From NCBI RefSeq assembly GCF_002803065.1, contig NZ_NNBL01000012.1, positions 62,001 to 126,000 of the forward strand: 64,000 bases of DNA, given 5' to 3'. Position 1 is the stretch's first letter; every line of letters starts with the position of its first letter. Below, piece by piece: positions 26,562-34,479 of the stretch. The DNA is from Streptomyces sp. CB01635 (GTDB lineage Bacteria; Actinomycetota; Actinomycetes; Streptomycetales; Streptomycetaceae). Below the pieces are notes generated by a model, which searched no databases, was not told where the DNA came from, and saw nothing but the letters and a program-made list of their open reading frames with translations. The position numbers were made by a program, and so were the translations under genes.

Positions 26562-27644
26562 CTAGCCGACCAGCAGGTCCTCGCGCAGGTCGCGTACGTC
26601 GTGGTGGCTGAGGCCGAGGGCGTTGTCCAGGTAGTGGTCGAACGTGCCGTAGCGGCTCGTCACTTCCTGGAAGCCCGAGTTCAGGTACTCGGGGCGGACG
26701 TCCAGCATCGGCTTGTACACGGCGGCCTGGGCGGGCGGCATCGCGGCGAGCGTCGCCGCGTTCTCCTTCGCGCGGTACGTGTTGCTGGCCAGGTAGTCGT
26801 TCATCACCGTCTCGCGCGGCACGCCGAGCGCGGTCAGGAGCGTGGCGTTCGCCCAGCCCGTGCGGTCCTTGCCGGCCGTGCAGTGGAACAGCGCGTTCGC
26901 GCCGTCGGCGTCCGCGATGCCCTGGAAGACCGTGGTGTAGGCCTTCTGCGCGGTGGGGGCGGAGACCATGGTCCTCTCCGCGTCCACCATCAGCTGGGCG
27001 GCGGCCTCCGGCGTCGCGGGCATGCCGGACAGGCCGCCGAGGTCGCCGAGCACGTCCGCGACGACGTAGCGGGAGCCGGCGGGGACGCGGTCGGGCGCGG
27101 AGGCGCGCTCCTGCTGCGTACGCAGGTCGTAGTCCACGGAGATGCCCAGGCGCTTCAGCTTCGCCAGGTCCCTGTCCGTGAGCTTGTCCAGGGAAGCGGT
27201 GCGGTAGATCTCGCCCATCCGCACCCAGTGCCCGTCGGTGGTGCGGTAGCCGCCCGCGTCACGGAAGTTGACCGCGCCGTCGAGGCGTATCTCGCGGTCG
27301 GCGAGGTGCAGGCCCTGGCCACGGTCGGGGACCAGGTCGAACCACTGGCGGTCGGCGGCGGGCAGGCCGCGCACGGTGACCTTGCCGGTCGAGCCGCCGG
27401 AGGCGACGGTGCGGCCGCCCGCGCGGACCACCACGTGCCGGAGACCGGGCGCCTTCCACTCGACGGTGAAGGAGGAGCCGTCCTCGGACGCCGTCACGGT
27501 CGCCGCTGTGAACGGGATGCGGTGGTGCGAGGTCTGCCCGTCGTGGGAGGCGGGGTGCGCGGCGGCGACAGGTGCGGAGAGGCCCACGAGGAGGGCGGCG
27601 GCCAGGGCGTACGAGGAGGCCCTGACACGAGTCATCTGCGTCAT
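26562..27644 (-). CDS. Secreted tyrosine/phosphoinositide-type protein phosphatase
   Basis: A 360-residue exported phosphatase. Residues 1-32 form a signal peptide (ASSYALAAALLVGLSAPVAA). A beta-sandwich-like segment (about 40-125) precedes the catalytic domain. The P-loop HCTAGKDRTG (about 265-274) carries the nucleophilic cysteine and arginine of the C-x5-R signature. DGAVNFRDAGGYRT near 135 is typical of the tyrosine phosphatase 2/PtpB-like group, which acts on phosphotyrosine and phosphoinositides. The substrate is unknown. ATG 27644 is used; ATG 27635 is also possible. It diverges from the ADP-ribosylglycohydrolase-like gene at 27908. Confidence 0.88.
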   Translation of the reverse strand: MTQMTRVRASSYALAAALLVGLSAPVAAAHPASHDGQTSHHRIPFTAATVTASEDGSSFTVEWKAPGLRHVVVRAGGRTVASGGSTGKVTVRGLPAADRQWFDLVPDRGQGLHLADREIRLDGAVNFRDAGGYRTTDGHWVRMGEIYRTASLDKLTDRDLAKLKRLGISVDYDLRTQQERASAPDRVPAGSRYVVADVLGDLGGLSGMPATPEAAAQLMVDAERTMVSAPTAQKAYTTVFQGIADADGANALFHCTAGKDRTGWANATLLTALGVPRETVMNDYLASNTYRAKENAATLAAMPPAQAAVYKPMLDVRPEYLNSGFQEVTSRYGTFDHYLDNALGLSHHDVRDLREDLLVG

Positions 27645-27907
27645 GGTGCGGATGTTCCGGGTGTCCGGCGATGCGTGAGCCAACGCACGGTGAACGCCGC
27701 ACGTCGGACGGCCGTCGAGCGGCGCCGCGCCGCAGGTCACCGGGCCGTTCCCCGGGACATCGTCCGGTTTGCGGAAGAATAGCGGGTGAATTGGCCTCAA
27801 GGGCGACTTCGCCTGTGCCGCTTCGGCTCTCAACCGCGTACGCCCCGTCGATTACAGTGCTGCGCAGTCGTCGCACGCGTAACGAGACCCGGAGGGGAGA
27901 GCTCCCC

Positions 27908-29047
27908 GTGGCAGCCCCACTGACCCCCAAGCAGGGGGGACCCTCATCGGCCGTATGGGGCCGCGCCGAGCAGCAGGATTTCCGCAGCCGGGTCCGCGGC
28001 ACGCTCATCGGGGCCGCGCTCGGCGATGCCCTCGGGGCGCCGCTGGCCGGACTCTCCCTGGAGGAGGTCAGGGCCGCGCACGGCCCGCAGGGACTGACCG
28101 ACCTCGCTCCCGCCTACGGGCGTCGCGGCGCCGTCACCGCCGCCACCCAGCAGGCGCTCTTCACCGTGGACGGTCTCATAAGGGCGCAGGTGCGGCGCGA
28201 CACGGGCGCCTGGCATCCGCCGACCGACGTGCACCGCGCCTACCTCCGCTGGGCCGCGACCCAGCGCGACTGGGGCCCGGACGAGCGCCGCAAGGAGGAC
28301 GGCTGGCTGGCCCGCGAGGAGTGGCTGTACTCGCGCCGCGACCCCTCCCGCGACTGCCTCCTCGGACTCGGCAACGACGTCATGGGGACCCTGGAGAAGC
28401 CGAAGAACGTGGCCGCCGCCGGATCCGCGCCGGCCGCCCGCTCGGCCCCGTTCGGGCTGCTCGTCGGCTGGGAGCCGCAGCTCGTCTTCCAGCTCGCCGC
28501 CGAGTGCGCGGTCCAGACGCACGGCGCGCCCGCCGCCTACCTCTCCGCGGGCGCGTACGCGGTCCTGGTGCACGGACTCGCGCGCGGCGAGAGCCTGGAC
28601 GGCGCCGTGCAGCGCGCCCTCGTCCTGCTGGCCGCGCGCCCGGGGCACCAGCCGGTCACGGACGCGCTCAAGCACGCGCTCGGCGCGGTCCGCCAGGGCA
28701 TGCCGTCGGCCGCCCGTGTCGACGAACTCGCGGGTGACGGGCTCGCGGAGGGCGTGCTCGCCGTGGCGGTGTACTGCGCCCTGGTGGGCGAGGACATACG
28801 GCACGGACTGTGTCTCGCGGTGAACCACGGCGGCCCGTCCGAGGCGGCCGGCGCGCTGTGCGGGGGCCTGCTCGGCGCCCTGCACGGGGAGACCGCGCTG
28901 CCGCCGGGCTGGGTGACCGAGCTGGAGGGCCGCCCCACGGTCCTGGAGCTCGCCGACGACTTCGCGATGGAGATGACGCAGGGGCCCGCCCTGCACAGCC
29001 CCGCGGCGTCCTCGCCGGGGTGGCTGGCCCGCTACCCGAGGGCGTGA
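27908..29047 (+). CDS. ADP-ribosylglycohydrolase-family protein, probable pseudoenzyme
   Basis: A 379-residue protein with the ADP-ribosylhydrolase (DraG/ARH) fold: VRGTLIGAALGDALGAPLAG near residues 28-47 and the C-terminal helix pattern GALCGGLLGALHG. Active members bind two metals through a T-D-D-T motif and a C-terminal D-x-D-S/T-x-x-A block. Here the first reads VTAATQQALFTVDGL (near 76), with both aspartates replaced by alanine, and the second reads NHGGPSEAAGA, also without aspartates. It is therefore probably not an active hydrolase and may bind ADP-ribose-like ligands or proteins instead. GTG 27908 has GGAGGGGA about 10 bases upstream. It is apparently monocistronic. Confidence 0.78.
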   Translation: MAAPLTPKQGGPSSAVWGRAEQQDFRSRVRGTLIGAALGDALGAPLAGLSLEEVRAAHGPQGLTDLAPAYGRRGAVTAATQQALFTVDGLIRAQVRRDTGAWHPPTDVHRAYLRWAATQRDWGPDERRKEDGWLAREEWLYSRRDPSRDCLLGLGNDVMGTLEKPKNVAAAGSAPAARSAPFGLLVGWEPQLVFQLAAECAVQTHGAPAAYLSAGAYAVLVHGLARGESLDGAVQRALVLLAARPGHQPVTDALKHALGAVRQGMPSAARVDELAGDGLAEGVLAVAVYCALVGEDIRHGLCLAVNHGGPSEAAGALCGGLLGALHGETALPPGWVTELEGRPTVLELADDFAMEMTQGPALHSPAASSPGWLARYPRA

Positions 29048-29106
29048 ACGCCGAAGCGCCGGACCGGCTGTGATCAGCCCGCCCGGCGTCCGGTGAGGAA
29101 CGAGTC

Positions 29107-30693
29107 CTACGAGAGTCGGCCCGGCGGCTGCGTGCCGACCGTCCCGTCCTGCGGCTCCGCCGGCGCGGGAACCGCCGCCGCCCCGGTGGACCCGTCGTCG
29201 TCCGTGTTGATGCGCTCGATGAGCGCGTCCCGCTCCGGGGTGTCCTCCGGCTTGAGGTAGCCGATGAGGATGTAGAGCACGAGCGAGACGGCCAGCGGGA
29301 TCGACACCTGGTACTCGAGCGGCACACCGCCCTCGACGTTCCAGCTGATCGGGTAGTTGACCAGCCAGAAGGCGAGCAGACCCGCGGCCCAGCTGGTGAG
29401 CGCCGCCGTGGGACCGGACTTGCGGAAGGTGCGCAGCAGACCCAGCATCATCGGGATCGCGATCGGGCCCATGAGGCCGGCGACCCACTTGATGACGACG
29501 GTGATGATGTCCTTGAACGTGGGCGAGTTGACCTGCGTGGCGACCGCCATGGACAGACCGAGGAAGACCACCGTGGTGAGGCGGGCGGCGAGCAGCCCCT
29601 TGTTCCCGATCCACTGCTCCTTCGCCCTCTTCGAGACCGCGGGCGCCACGTCACGGGTGAAGACGGCGGCGATGGCGTTCGCGTCGGAGGAGCACATGGC
29701 CATCGTGTGCGAGAAGAAGCCGACGATGACCAGGCCCAACAGGCCGTGCGGCAGAAGCTGTTCCGTCATCAGGCCGTACGAGTCCGAACCGTCCGGCTTC
29801 TGCGCGTGCACCAGGAGCGGCGACACCCACATGGGGAAGAAGAGGACAACGGGCCAGACCAGCCACAGGATCGCCGAGAGGCGGGCCGAGCGCGTGGCCT
29901 CGCGGGCGGAGCCGGTGGCCATGTAGCGCTGGGCCTGGTTGAGCATGCCGCCGTTGTACTCGAAGAGCTTGATGAAGAGGAACGCCAGCAGGAACACCGT
30001 GCCGTACGGGCCGACGAGCGGCTTGCCGTGTCCGGCGAGCTCGGGCTCGTCCCAGACGCCGAAGATGCCGCCGAACGGGCCGAGCTTGGAGACGACGGCG
30101 ACGAACATGGCGACACCGGCGATGAGCTGGATGATGAACTGCCCCAGCTCGGTGAGCGCGTCGGCCCACAGTCCGCCGATGGTGCAGTAGATCGCTGTGA
30201 TGGCGCCGGTGATCAGGATGCCCTGGTTGATGGAGATGCCGGTGAAGACGGACAGCAGGGTGGCGATGGCGGCCCACTTGGCGGCCACGTCCACGATCTT
30301 CAGGAGCATGCCGGACCAGGCGAGCGCCTGCTGGGTGCCCAGGTTGTAGCGGTTCTTGAGGTATTCGAGCGGGGACGCCACGTGCAGCCGTGAGCGCAGC
30401 CGGTTGATGCGCGGTGCGAACAGCTTCGAGCCGATGGCGATGCCGAGCGCGATCGGGAACGACCACGTGACGAACGACGTGACGCCGTACGTGTAGGCGA
30501 TGCCCGCGTATCCGGTGAACATCACCGCGCTGTAGCCGGACATGTGGTGCGAGATGCCGGACAGCCACCAGGGCATCTTGCCGCCGGCCGTGAAGAAGTC
30601 GGAGACGTCGTCCACACGCTTGTGGGACCAGACGCCGATCGCGACCATGATGCCGAAGTAGCCGATGAGCACGGCCCAGTCGAGACTGTTCAT
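29107..30693 (-). CDS. Sodium:solute symporter (SSS family)
   Basis: A 528-residue polytopic membrane protein of the SSS family, which uses the sodium gradient to import sugars, amino acids or organic acids. The N-terminus (LDWAVLIGYFGIMVAIGVW) is helix 1, FFTAGGKMPWWLSGISHHMS is the family motif before helix 2, and about 13 helices follow in all. The C-terminal 40 residues are a charged cytoplasmic tail. The substrate cannot be told from sequence. GGAGGGGG lies just before the ATG. Its upstream region holds two TGAAC/GTTCA inverted repeats. It ends 60 bp from the ADP-ribosylglycohydrolase-like gene (convergent). Confidence 0.88.
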   Translation of the reverse strand: MNSLDWAVLIGYFGIMVAIGVWSHKRVDDVSDFFTAGGKMPWWLSGISHHMSGYSAVMFTGYAGIAYTYGVTSFVTWSFPIALGIAIGSKLFAPRINRLRSRLHVASPLEYLKNRYNLGTQQALAWSGMLLKIVDVAAKWAAIATLLSVFTGISINQGILITGAITAIYCTIGGLWADALTELGQFIIQLIAGVAMFVAVVSKLGPFGGIFGVWDEPELAGHGKPLVGPYGTVFLLAFLFIKLFEYNGGMLNQAQRYMATGSAREATRSARLSAILWLVWPVVLFFPMWVSPLLVHAQKPDGSDSYGLMTEQLLPHGLLGLVIVGFFSHTMAMCSSDANAIAAVFTRDVAPAVSKRAKEQWIGNKGLLAARLTTVVFLGLSMAVATQVNSPTFKDIITVVIKWVAGLMGPIAIPMMLGLLRTFRKSGPTAALTSWAAGLLAFWLVNYPISWNVEGGVPLEYQVSIPLAVSLVLYILIGYLKPEDTPERDALIERINTDDDGSTGAAAVPAPAEPQDGTVGTQPPGRLS

Positions 30694-30724
30694 TGAGCCC
30701 CCTCCAGGGGTCTGGTCCTACTTG

Positions 30725-30737
30725 TGAACGCCGTTCA
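30725..30737. promoter_or_regulatory. Inverted repeat upstream of the symporter (TGAACG-C-CGTTCA)
   Basis: A perfect 6-bp inverted repeat with a 1-bp centre, 32 bases before the symporter ATG. A related repeat (GTTCA-6-TGAAC, 30816-30831) lies about 80 bp further upstream. Both suggest binding of one dimeric regulator. Confidence 0.45.
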
Positions 30738-30849
30738 TGGTGTGGGGAGCCGAAGGGCCAGGACAACGCACCGGAGGGTCAAGGGACGGTAAAATCGTTC
30801 TACTTATTGACCTGTGTTCATGTCCGTGAACTGAGATGAGGGCAAAAAG

Positions 30850-30878
30850 GACCGCACGGCGGTGGGTGCCGTGCGGTC
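30850..30878 (-). terminator. Rho-independent terminator of the SDR gene
   Basis: An 11-bp perfect stem (GACCGCACGGC) with a 7-base loop, followed on the minus strand by CTTTTT. It sits 48 bp after the SDR stop codon. Confidence 0.88.
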
Positions 30879-30926
30879 GGGTCCTGGTTGCTCGTGCGGG
30901 TCGCCTGTCGGGGGTGCCACGCGGAA

Positions 30927-31709
30927 CTACCGCATCAGCTCACCGGCGTTGACCAGAAGCGACTGCCCGGTGATGGCCCGCGCCCGGTCGGACGCGAGGA
31001 ACACGGCGGCATCCGCCACGTCCCCGTCCGTGGCCAGCTCGGGCAGCGCCATCCGCTCGGTGAGCCGCCCCAGGACCTCGTCCTGCGATACGCCCTCGGT
31101 GTGCGCGGTGAACTGGACGTACGCCTCGACCGGCGGCCCCCACATCCATCCGGGCAGCACGGTGTTGACGCGGATGCGGTGCGGGCCGAGCTCGCGGGCC
31201 ATGGAGTACATGGCCGAGGTCAGCGCGCCCTTCGACGCCGCGTACGCGGCCTGCCACACCTGGGAGGGCGCGGCCACGGCCGACTGCGTGCCGATGACGA
31301 CGACGGAGCCGCCCCGCTCTTTGAGTGCGGGCAGACAGGCCCGCGTCATGCGCAGCGTGCCCAGCAGGTTCACGTCGATGACCTGCTGCCACGTCGCGAA
31401 GTCCGCGTCCTCAAGACCGCCGAAGTAGCTGTCCCAGGCGGCGACATGGACCACGGCGTCGACCCCGCCGAACCGCTCGCGCGCGAGTCCCGCCAGCGCC
31501 TCGCACTGGCTCTCGTCGGTGATGTCCGTCGCCGCGTACGCGGTGTGCGTACCGCCCGGGTCGATCTCCGCGGCCGACTTGGCGAGGTTCGCCTCCGTGC
31601 GCGCGCCGAGCACTGCGTTGCCGCCGTCGCGCACCACGGCCGCGGCGACCTGGTGGCCGAGCCCGGCCCCGACCCCCGACACGACCACTGTCTTTCCGTT
31701 CAGGAGCAT
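30927..31709 (-). CDS. Short-chain dehydrogenase/reductase (SDR)
   Basis: A 260-residue NAD(P)-dependent SDR. The glycine motif SGVGAGLG lies near residues 11-18, the catalytic serine in IGTQSAVAA near 141, and YAASK near 158-162. The usual NNAG is replaced by VHVAA near 89-93, which marks it off from the SDR at 8325. An arginine after the second strand (LGARTEANL) suggests NADPH. GGGAGG lies 6 bases before the ATG. It diverges from the EthD-like gene at 31791 with a TGACG palindrome between them, so both are probably controlled with the 6-10 kb catabolic genes. The substrate is unknown. Confidence 0.87.
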   Translation of the reverse strand: MLLNGKTVVVSGVGAGLGHQVAAAVVRDGGNAVLGARTEANLAKSAAEIDPGGTHTAYAATDITDESQCEALAGLARERFGGVDAVVHVAAWDSYFGGLEDADFATWQQVIDVNLLGTLRMTRACLPALKERGGSVVVIGTQSAVAAPSQVWQAAYAASKGALTSAMYSMARELGPHRIRVNTVLPGWMWGPPVEAYVQFTAHTEGVSQDEVLGRLTERMALPELATDGDVADAAVFLASDRARAITGQSLLVNAGELMR

Positions 31710-31737
31710 CCGGTCGCCTCCCGGCTATGGCAGTTCT

Positions 31738-31754
31738 TCTGACGGGGCGTCAGA
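31738..31754. promoter_or_regulatory. Palindromic operator, copy 3 (TCTGACG-GGG-CGTCAGA)
   Basis: A perfect 7-bp inverted repeat with a 3-bp spacer in the 81-bp region between the divergent SDR and EthD-like genes. It is the same palindrome as at 6020 and 9176, more than 20 kb away. Confidence 0.7.
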
Positions 31755-31790
31755 GTAGGCCCGTCCGGTGGAGGAAGGAAGGGGAGCGTC

Positions 31791-32633
31791 GTGAGCGAGG
31801 ACACGAGGAGCGAGGTGTACGCGGAGCTGGCATCGGTCGGCCCGTACGGGGTGCGCCCCGGGCACGCCCTGATCACCATGGTCGAGCCGCACCCGGGCCA
31901 TGAGTACGCGTACAACCGCTGGTACGAGGACGACCACTACTACGCCGGCGCGATGGCCATGCCCTGGATGTACTCGGGGCGCCGCTGGGTGGCCACGCGC
32001 GAACTCCAGCTGCTGCGCTACCCGGAGAAGTCGGCGGTCGCGCAGCCGGTCACCGCGGGCTGCTACATCTCCACGTACTGGATCACCGACGGCCGCTACG
32101 ACGACCACATGAAGTGGACCGTCGGCATCAACAAGCGGCTCAACCGGGACGGGCGCGTCTATCAGGACCGCACGCACGTCTTCACCGCGTTCCAGGACCA
32201 CGCGGCGACCGTGTACCGCGACGGGGCGGCCGGACCGCGCGACTACCACGCACTCGACCACCCTTACCGGGGTCTGGTGGTGGAGGTCATCGACGCCGAA
32301 GGGCCCCAGCAGCGCGACGAGTTGCTGGAGTGGCTGCGCTCGCGCCACCTGCCGAAGCGGATCGCGGGCTCACCGGCTGCGATGGTCACGGTCTTCCGCC
32401 CGACGCCGCTGCCGGGCGACCGGATGTCGTACGTGAAGCAGGTCGAGGGCGTCGACACCCGTCTGACGCTCCTGTGGTTCCTGGAGGCGGACCCGGCGGA
32501 CTGCTGGGAGGACCACTTCACGGGGCTGGACACGGCGGTTCACGAGTCGGGCCTCGGCCGCGTCGAGCTGGTGGCGCCGTTCGTCCCGACGATCCCCGGC
32601 ACCGACACGTACGTGGACCGGCTGCGCGGGTGA
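31791..32633 (+). CDS. EthD-like (dimeric alpha-beta barrel) protein of unknown function
   Basis: A 280-residue soluble protein that appears to contain two ferredoxin-like halves. The first has PGHEYAYNRWYEDDHYYAGA (about 33-52), the second RLTLLWFLEADPADCWEDHF (about 224-243). The N-x-W-Y-x-x-x-H pattern recalls EthD-type proteins, which assist monooxygenases or isomerise unstable intermediates. The family is not firmly recognised. GTG 31791 has GGAAGGGGAG about 5 bases upstream. It shares a 17-bp palindromic operator with the divergent SDR gene and probably works in the same pathway. A hairpin follows. Confidence 0.6.
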   Translation: MSEDTRSEVYAELASVGPYGVRPGHALITMVEPHPGHEYAYNRWYEDDHYYAGAMAMPWMYSGRRWVATRELQLLRYPEKSAVAQPVTAGCYISTYWITDGRYDDHMKWTVGINKRLNRDGRVYQDRTHVFTAFQDHAATVYRDGAAGPRDYHALDHPYRGLVVEVIDAEGPQQRDELLEWLRSRHLPKRIAGSPAAMVTVFRPTPLPGDRMSYVKQVEGVDTRLTLLWFLEADPADCWEDHFTGLDTAVHESGLGRVELVAPFVPTIPGTDTYVDRLRG

Positions 32634-32637
32634 CCCG

Positions 32638-32697
32638 CTGAAAGAAGCCGAGCCCCCTCGGCCAGGACGGCGGGCCAGTCGAGAGGGCTCTTTCAGT
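32638..32697 (+). terminator. Long hairpin after the EthD-like gene
   Basis: CTGAAAGA plus GCC at the left pairs with GGC plus TCTTTCAG at the right, with one bulged A. The loop is long and contains a second GC-rich stem. It follows the stop codon by 4 bases. Confidence 0.55.
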
Positions 32698-32799
32698 ACC
32701 GCAGTGGTGATCTGTTGGTGCCGAAATGGTGCTGTGGCGCTGAGTTGATGCGGTGGTGCCGAGTCCGTGCTGTGCTGCGATGGGGTGCTCTCCGATGCC

Positions 32800-33009
32800 T
32801 CAGGCGGCGTCGAAGGCGCCCCGGCCGACCTCGGTCACGAAGGAGTTCCATGAATCGGGGGCGAAGCCGATCGAGGGCCCCTCGGGGGCCTTCGAGTCCC
32901 GCACCGCGATCGCGTGCAGGAGGGGGGACTTGACCTCGACGCATGCGCCGTTCCCCGTCGAATAGGAGGACTTGGTCCAGGAATTCGTGCCGCCCTGGTG
33001 AATTGCCAT
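32800..33009 (-). CDS. DUF397 domain protein (WhiJ-partner type)
   Basis: A 69-residue protein with the DUF397 pattern: WTKSSYSTGNGACVEV near 11-26, IAVRDSKAPEGP near 34-45, and SWNSFVTEVGRGAF at the end. Such proteins are encoded beside XRE/DUF5753 regulators throughout Streptomyces and are thought to be their small partners, relieving or modulating DNA binding in WhiJ-like systems. The XRE/DUF5753 gene lies directly upstream on the same strand. GGAG lies 6 bases before the ATG. The 245-bp gap between the two suggests that it also has its own promoter. Confidence 0.9.
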   Translation of the reverse strand: MAIHQGGTNSWTKSSYSTGNGACVEVKSPLLHAIAVRDSKAPEGPSIGFAPDSWNSFVTEVGRGAFDAA

Positions 33010-33302
33010 TTTTTGCTCCGGTTTAGCCAGTGGTCGAATTGCTGTCACCGCTCCTGTGAAGCGGTTTGCGCCAACGTGGTGCTTGATGGCGTGATCGACG
33101 CTACTAGCCAACATCGGTGCGCGAAGAGGCCATTCACTCGACCGGATGGCATATTCCAGTGGGGTCTTCCGCCCCGCCGCGGCGAAGGTGTACCGTGCGG
33201 CACTTTTCTCGCGGGGGGCGGATTCTGTCCCTCTGGACCGCCTTTGGACCTCCCCTAGGCCGCTTCCTGGAGTGCGTATTCCTGGGCGATCTTCGCGATG
33301 AA

Positions 33303-34124
33303 CTATCTGGATTGTTCCACATTCAGCGCCTGTGCCCGCAGATGCTCGTACATCACGCTGTACTTCTGCACATCGTTTGCCTTTTCCAGATAGAGATCGC
33401 TGGTGACGCCCTCGATGTAGACGACGCTCGAATCCGCGGCGTCCGGGAACTCCAGAATCGCGTACTGGCCGTTCAGGCCCGGATGCGCGCCCATGTCGAA
33501 CGGAATCACCTGCACGGTCACATGCGGCAGCTGAGACTGCTCGACCAGGTGCTCCAGTTGCTCGCGCATGACGGTCCGGCTGCCGACGACGCGGCGCAGC
33601 GCCGACTCGTCGAGCACGGTCCACAGCCGCAGCGGGTTGTCCGGGGCCACGATGCGCTCCTGGCGGCGGACGCGGACCTGGACGCGCTTGTCGATGTCGG
33701 TCGGCGTCGTCTCCGGGAGCGCGCCCGTGATCAGCGTCTCCGCGTACGCCCGGGTCTGCAGCAGGCCCGGCACGACCTGCGGATCGTAGACGCGCAGGCT
33801 GGCCGCGTCCGTCTCCAGACCGATGTAGACGCTGTACGGGATGTCGCCGAAGGAGTGCCACCAGCCCTGCTGGCGGGAGTCCTTGGCCATTTGCATGAGC
33901 GAGTCGACGATGCGGTGGTCCTCGACCTCGTAGACCCCGCACAGGTCGCGGACGTCGCGCTGGCTGATGCTGCGCCGCCCGTTCTCGAGCCTGCTGATCT
34001 TCGACTGTGAGACCAGGAGCCGCTCGGCCACCTCTTCGGCGGTCATGCCTTTGAGCTCGCGGAGCCGGCGCAGCTCCTGGCCCAACCGGCGTCGCCTCAC
34101 GGTGGGATTGACATTGGACGCCAC
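33303..34124 (-). CDS. XRE-family regulator with DUF5753 (WhiJ-like), C-terminus cut by an amber codon
   Basis: A 273-residue regulator. The helix-turn-helix is at about 12-60 (LGQELRRLRELKGMTAEEVA, SKISRLENGRR). DUF5753 follows with VVPGLLQTRAYAETLI near 128 and ends in YEHLRAQALNVEQSR. The frame stops at TAG (33303-33305) but stays open for 15 more codons (FIAKIAQEYALQEAA) to a second TAG at 33255-33257. The appended sequence matches the usual DUF5753 C-terminus, so the full gene probably spans 33255-34124 with a nonsense change or readthrough. A 20-bp palindrome upstream may be its operator. The DUF397 gene is downstream and GPP34 is upstream on the same strand. Confidence 0.88.
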   Translation of the reverse strand: MASNVNPTVRRRRLGQELRRLRELKGMTAEEVAERLLVSQSKISRLENGRRSISQRDVRDLCGVYEVEDHRIVDSLMQMAKDSRQQGWWHSFGDIPYSVYIGLETDAASLRVYDPQVVPGLLQTRAYAETLITGALPETTPTDIDKRVQVRVRRQERIVAPDNPLRLWTVLDESALRRVVGSRTVMREQLEHLVEQSQLPHVTVQVIPFDMGAHPGLNGQYAILEFPDAADSSVVYIEGVTSDLYLEKANDVQKYSVMYEHLRAQALNVEQSR

Positions 34125-34175
34125 GGGACGTGCACCTCCGGCTGCGTGCCTCTGTGATTCTTTGCGTATCTTGCG

Positions 34176-34195
34176 AATCTGCTGCTCAGCAGATT
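34176..34195. promoter_or_regulatory. 20-bp palindrome, putative operator of the XRE regulator
   Basis: AATCTGCTG-CT-CAGCAGATT is a perfect palindrome with 9-bp arms, centred 61 bases before the regulator start. Two TTGCG-AATC/TATC half elements adjoin it. Autoregulation is the simplest reading. Confidence 0.55.
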
Positions 34196-34320
34196 GCCAC
34201 CCCGGGCTTCATACCGCTGGGAAACGGCGGATATGCGCAGCGGACACGACAGTTGGGCACGTGGCCGGACATGCGGCCGTGGCGGGACGTGTGGCAGTGG
34301 CCGGACACGCGGCCGCGCGG

Positions 34321-34363
34321 GGTGCCGGTCCGTGTCGTCGTCCCGACGTCCGGATCCGGCACC
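34321..34363 (-). terminator. Hairpin after the GPP34 gene
   Basis: GGTGCCGG plus TCC pairs with GGATCCGGCACC, with one bulged A and a 20-base loop. It lies about 120 bp beyond the GPP34 stop codon. Confidence 0.45.
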
Positions 34364-34479
34364 CCGCGCGGCTCAGCGGCTCCCGGACCGGTCTTTGGGG
34401 ACTGCGGTGCGGCGCTGTTGCGGTGCGGGCTGTTCAGTTGGTGCGGTGCTGATACTCGCGGTCCTGCCCGTGTTCTTGC

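Larger units (their letters stand above)
34125..34479. other. Intergenic region upstream of the XRE/DUF5753 gene
   Basis: This 355-bp gap has no gene. It holds the 20-bp palindrome at 34176-34195, a near-identical 20-bp direct repeat (GTGGCCGGACA followed by GCGGCCG) at about 34261-34318, and a hairpin at 34321-34363 that probably terminates the GPP34 gene. Confidence 0.6.
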
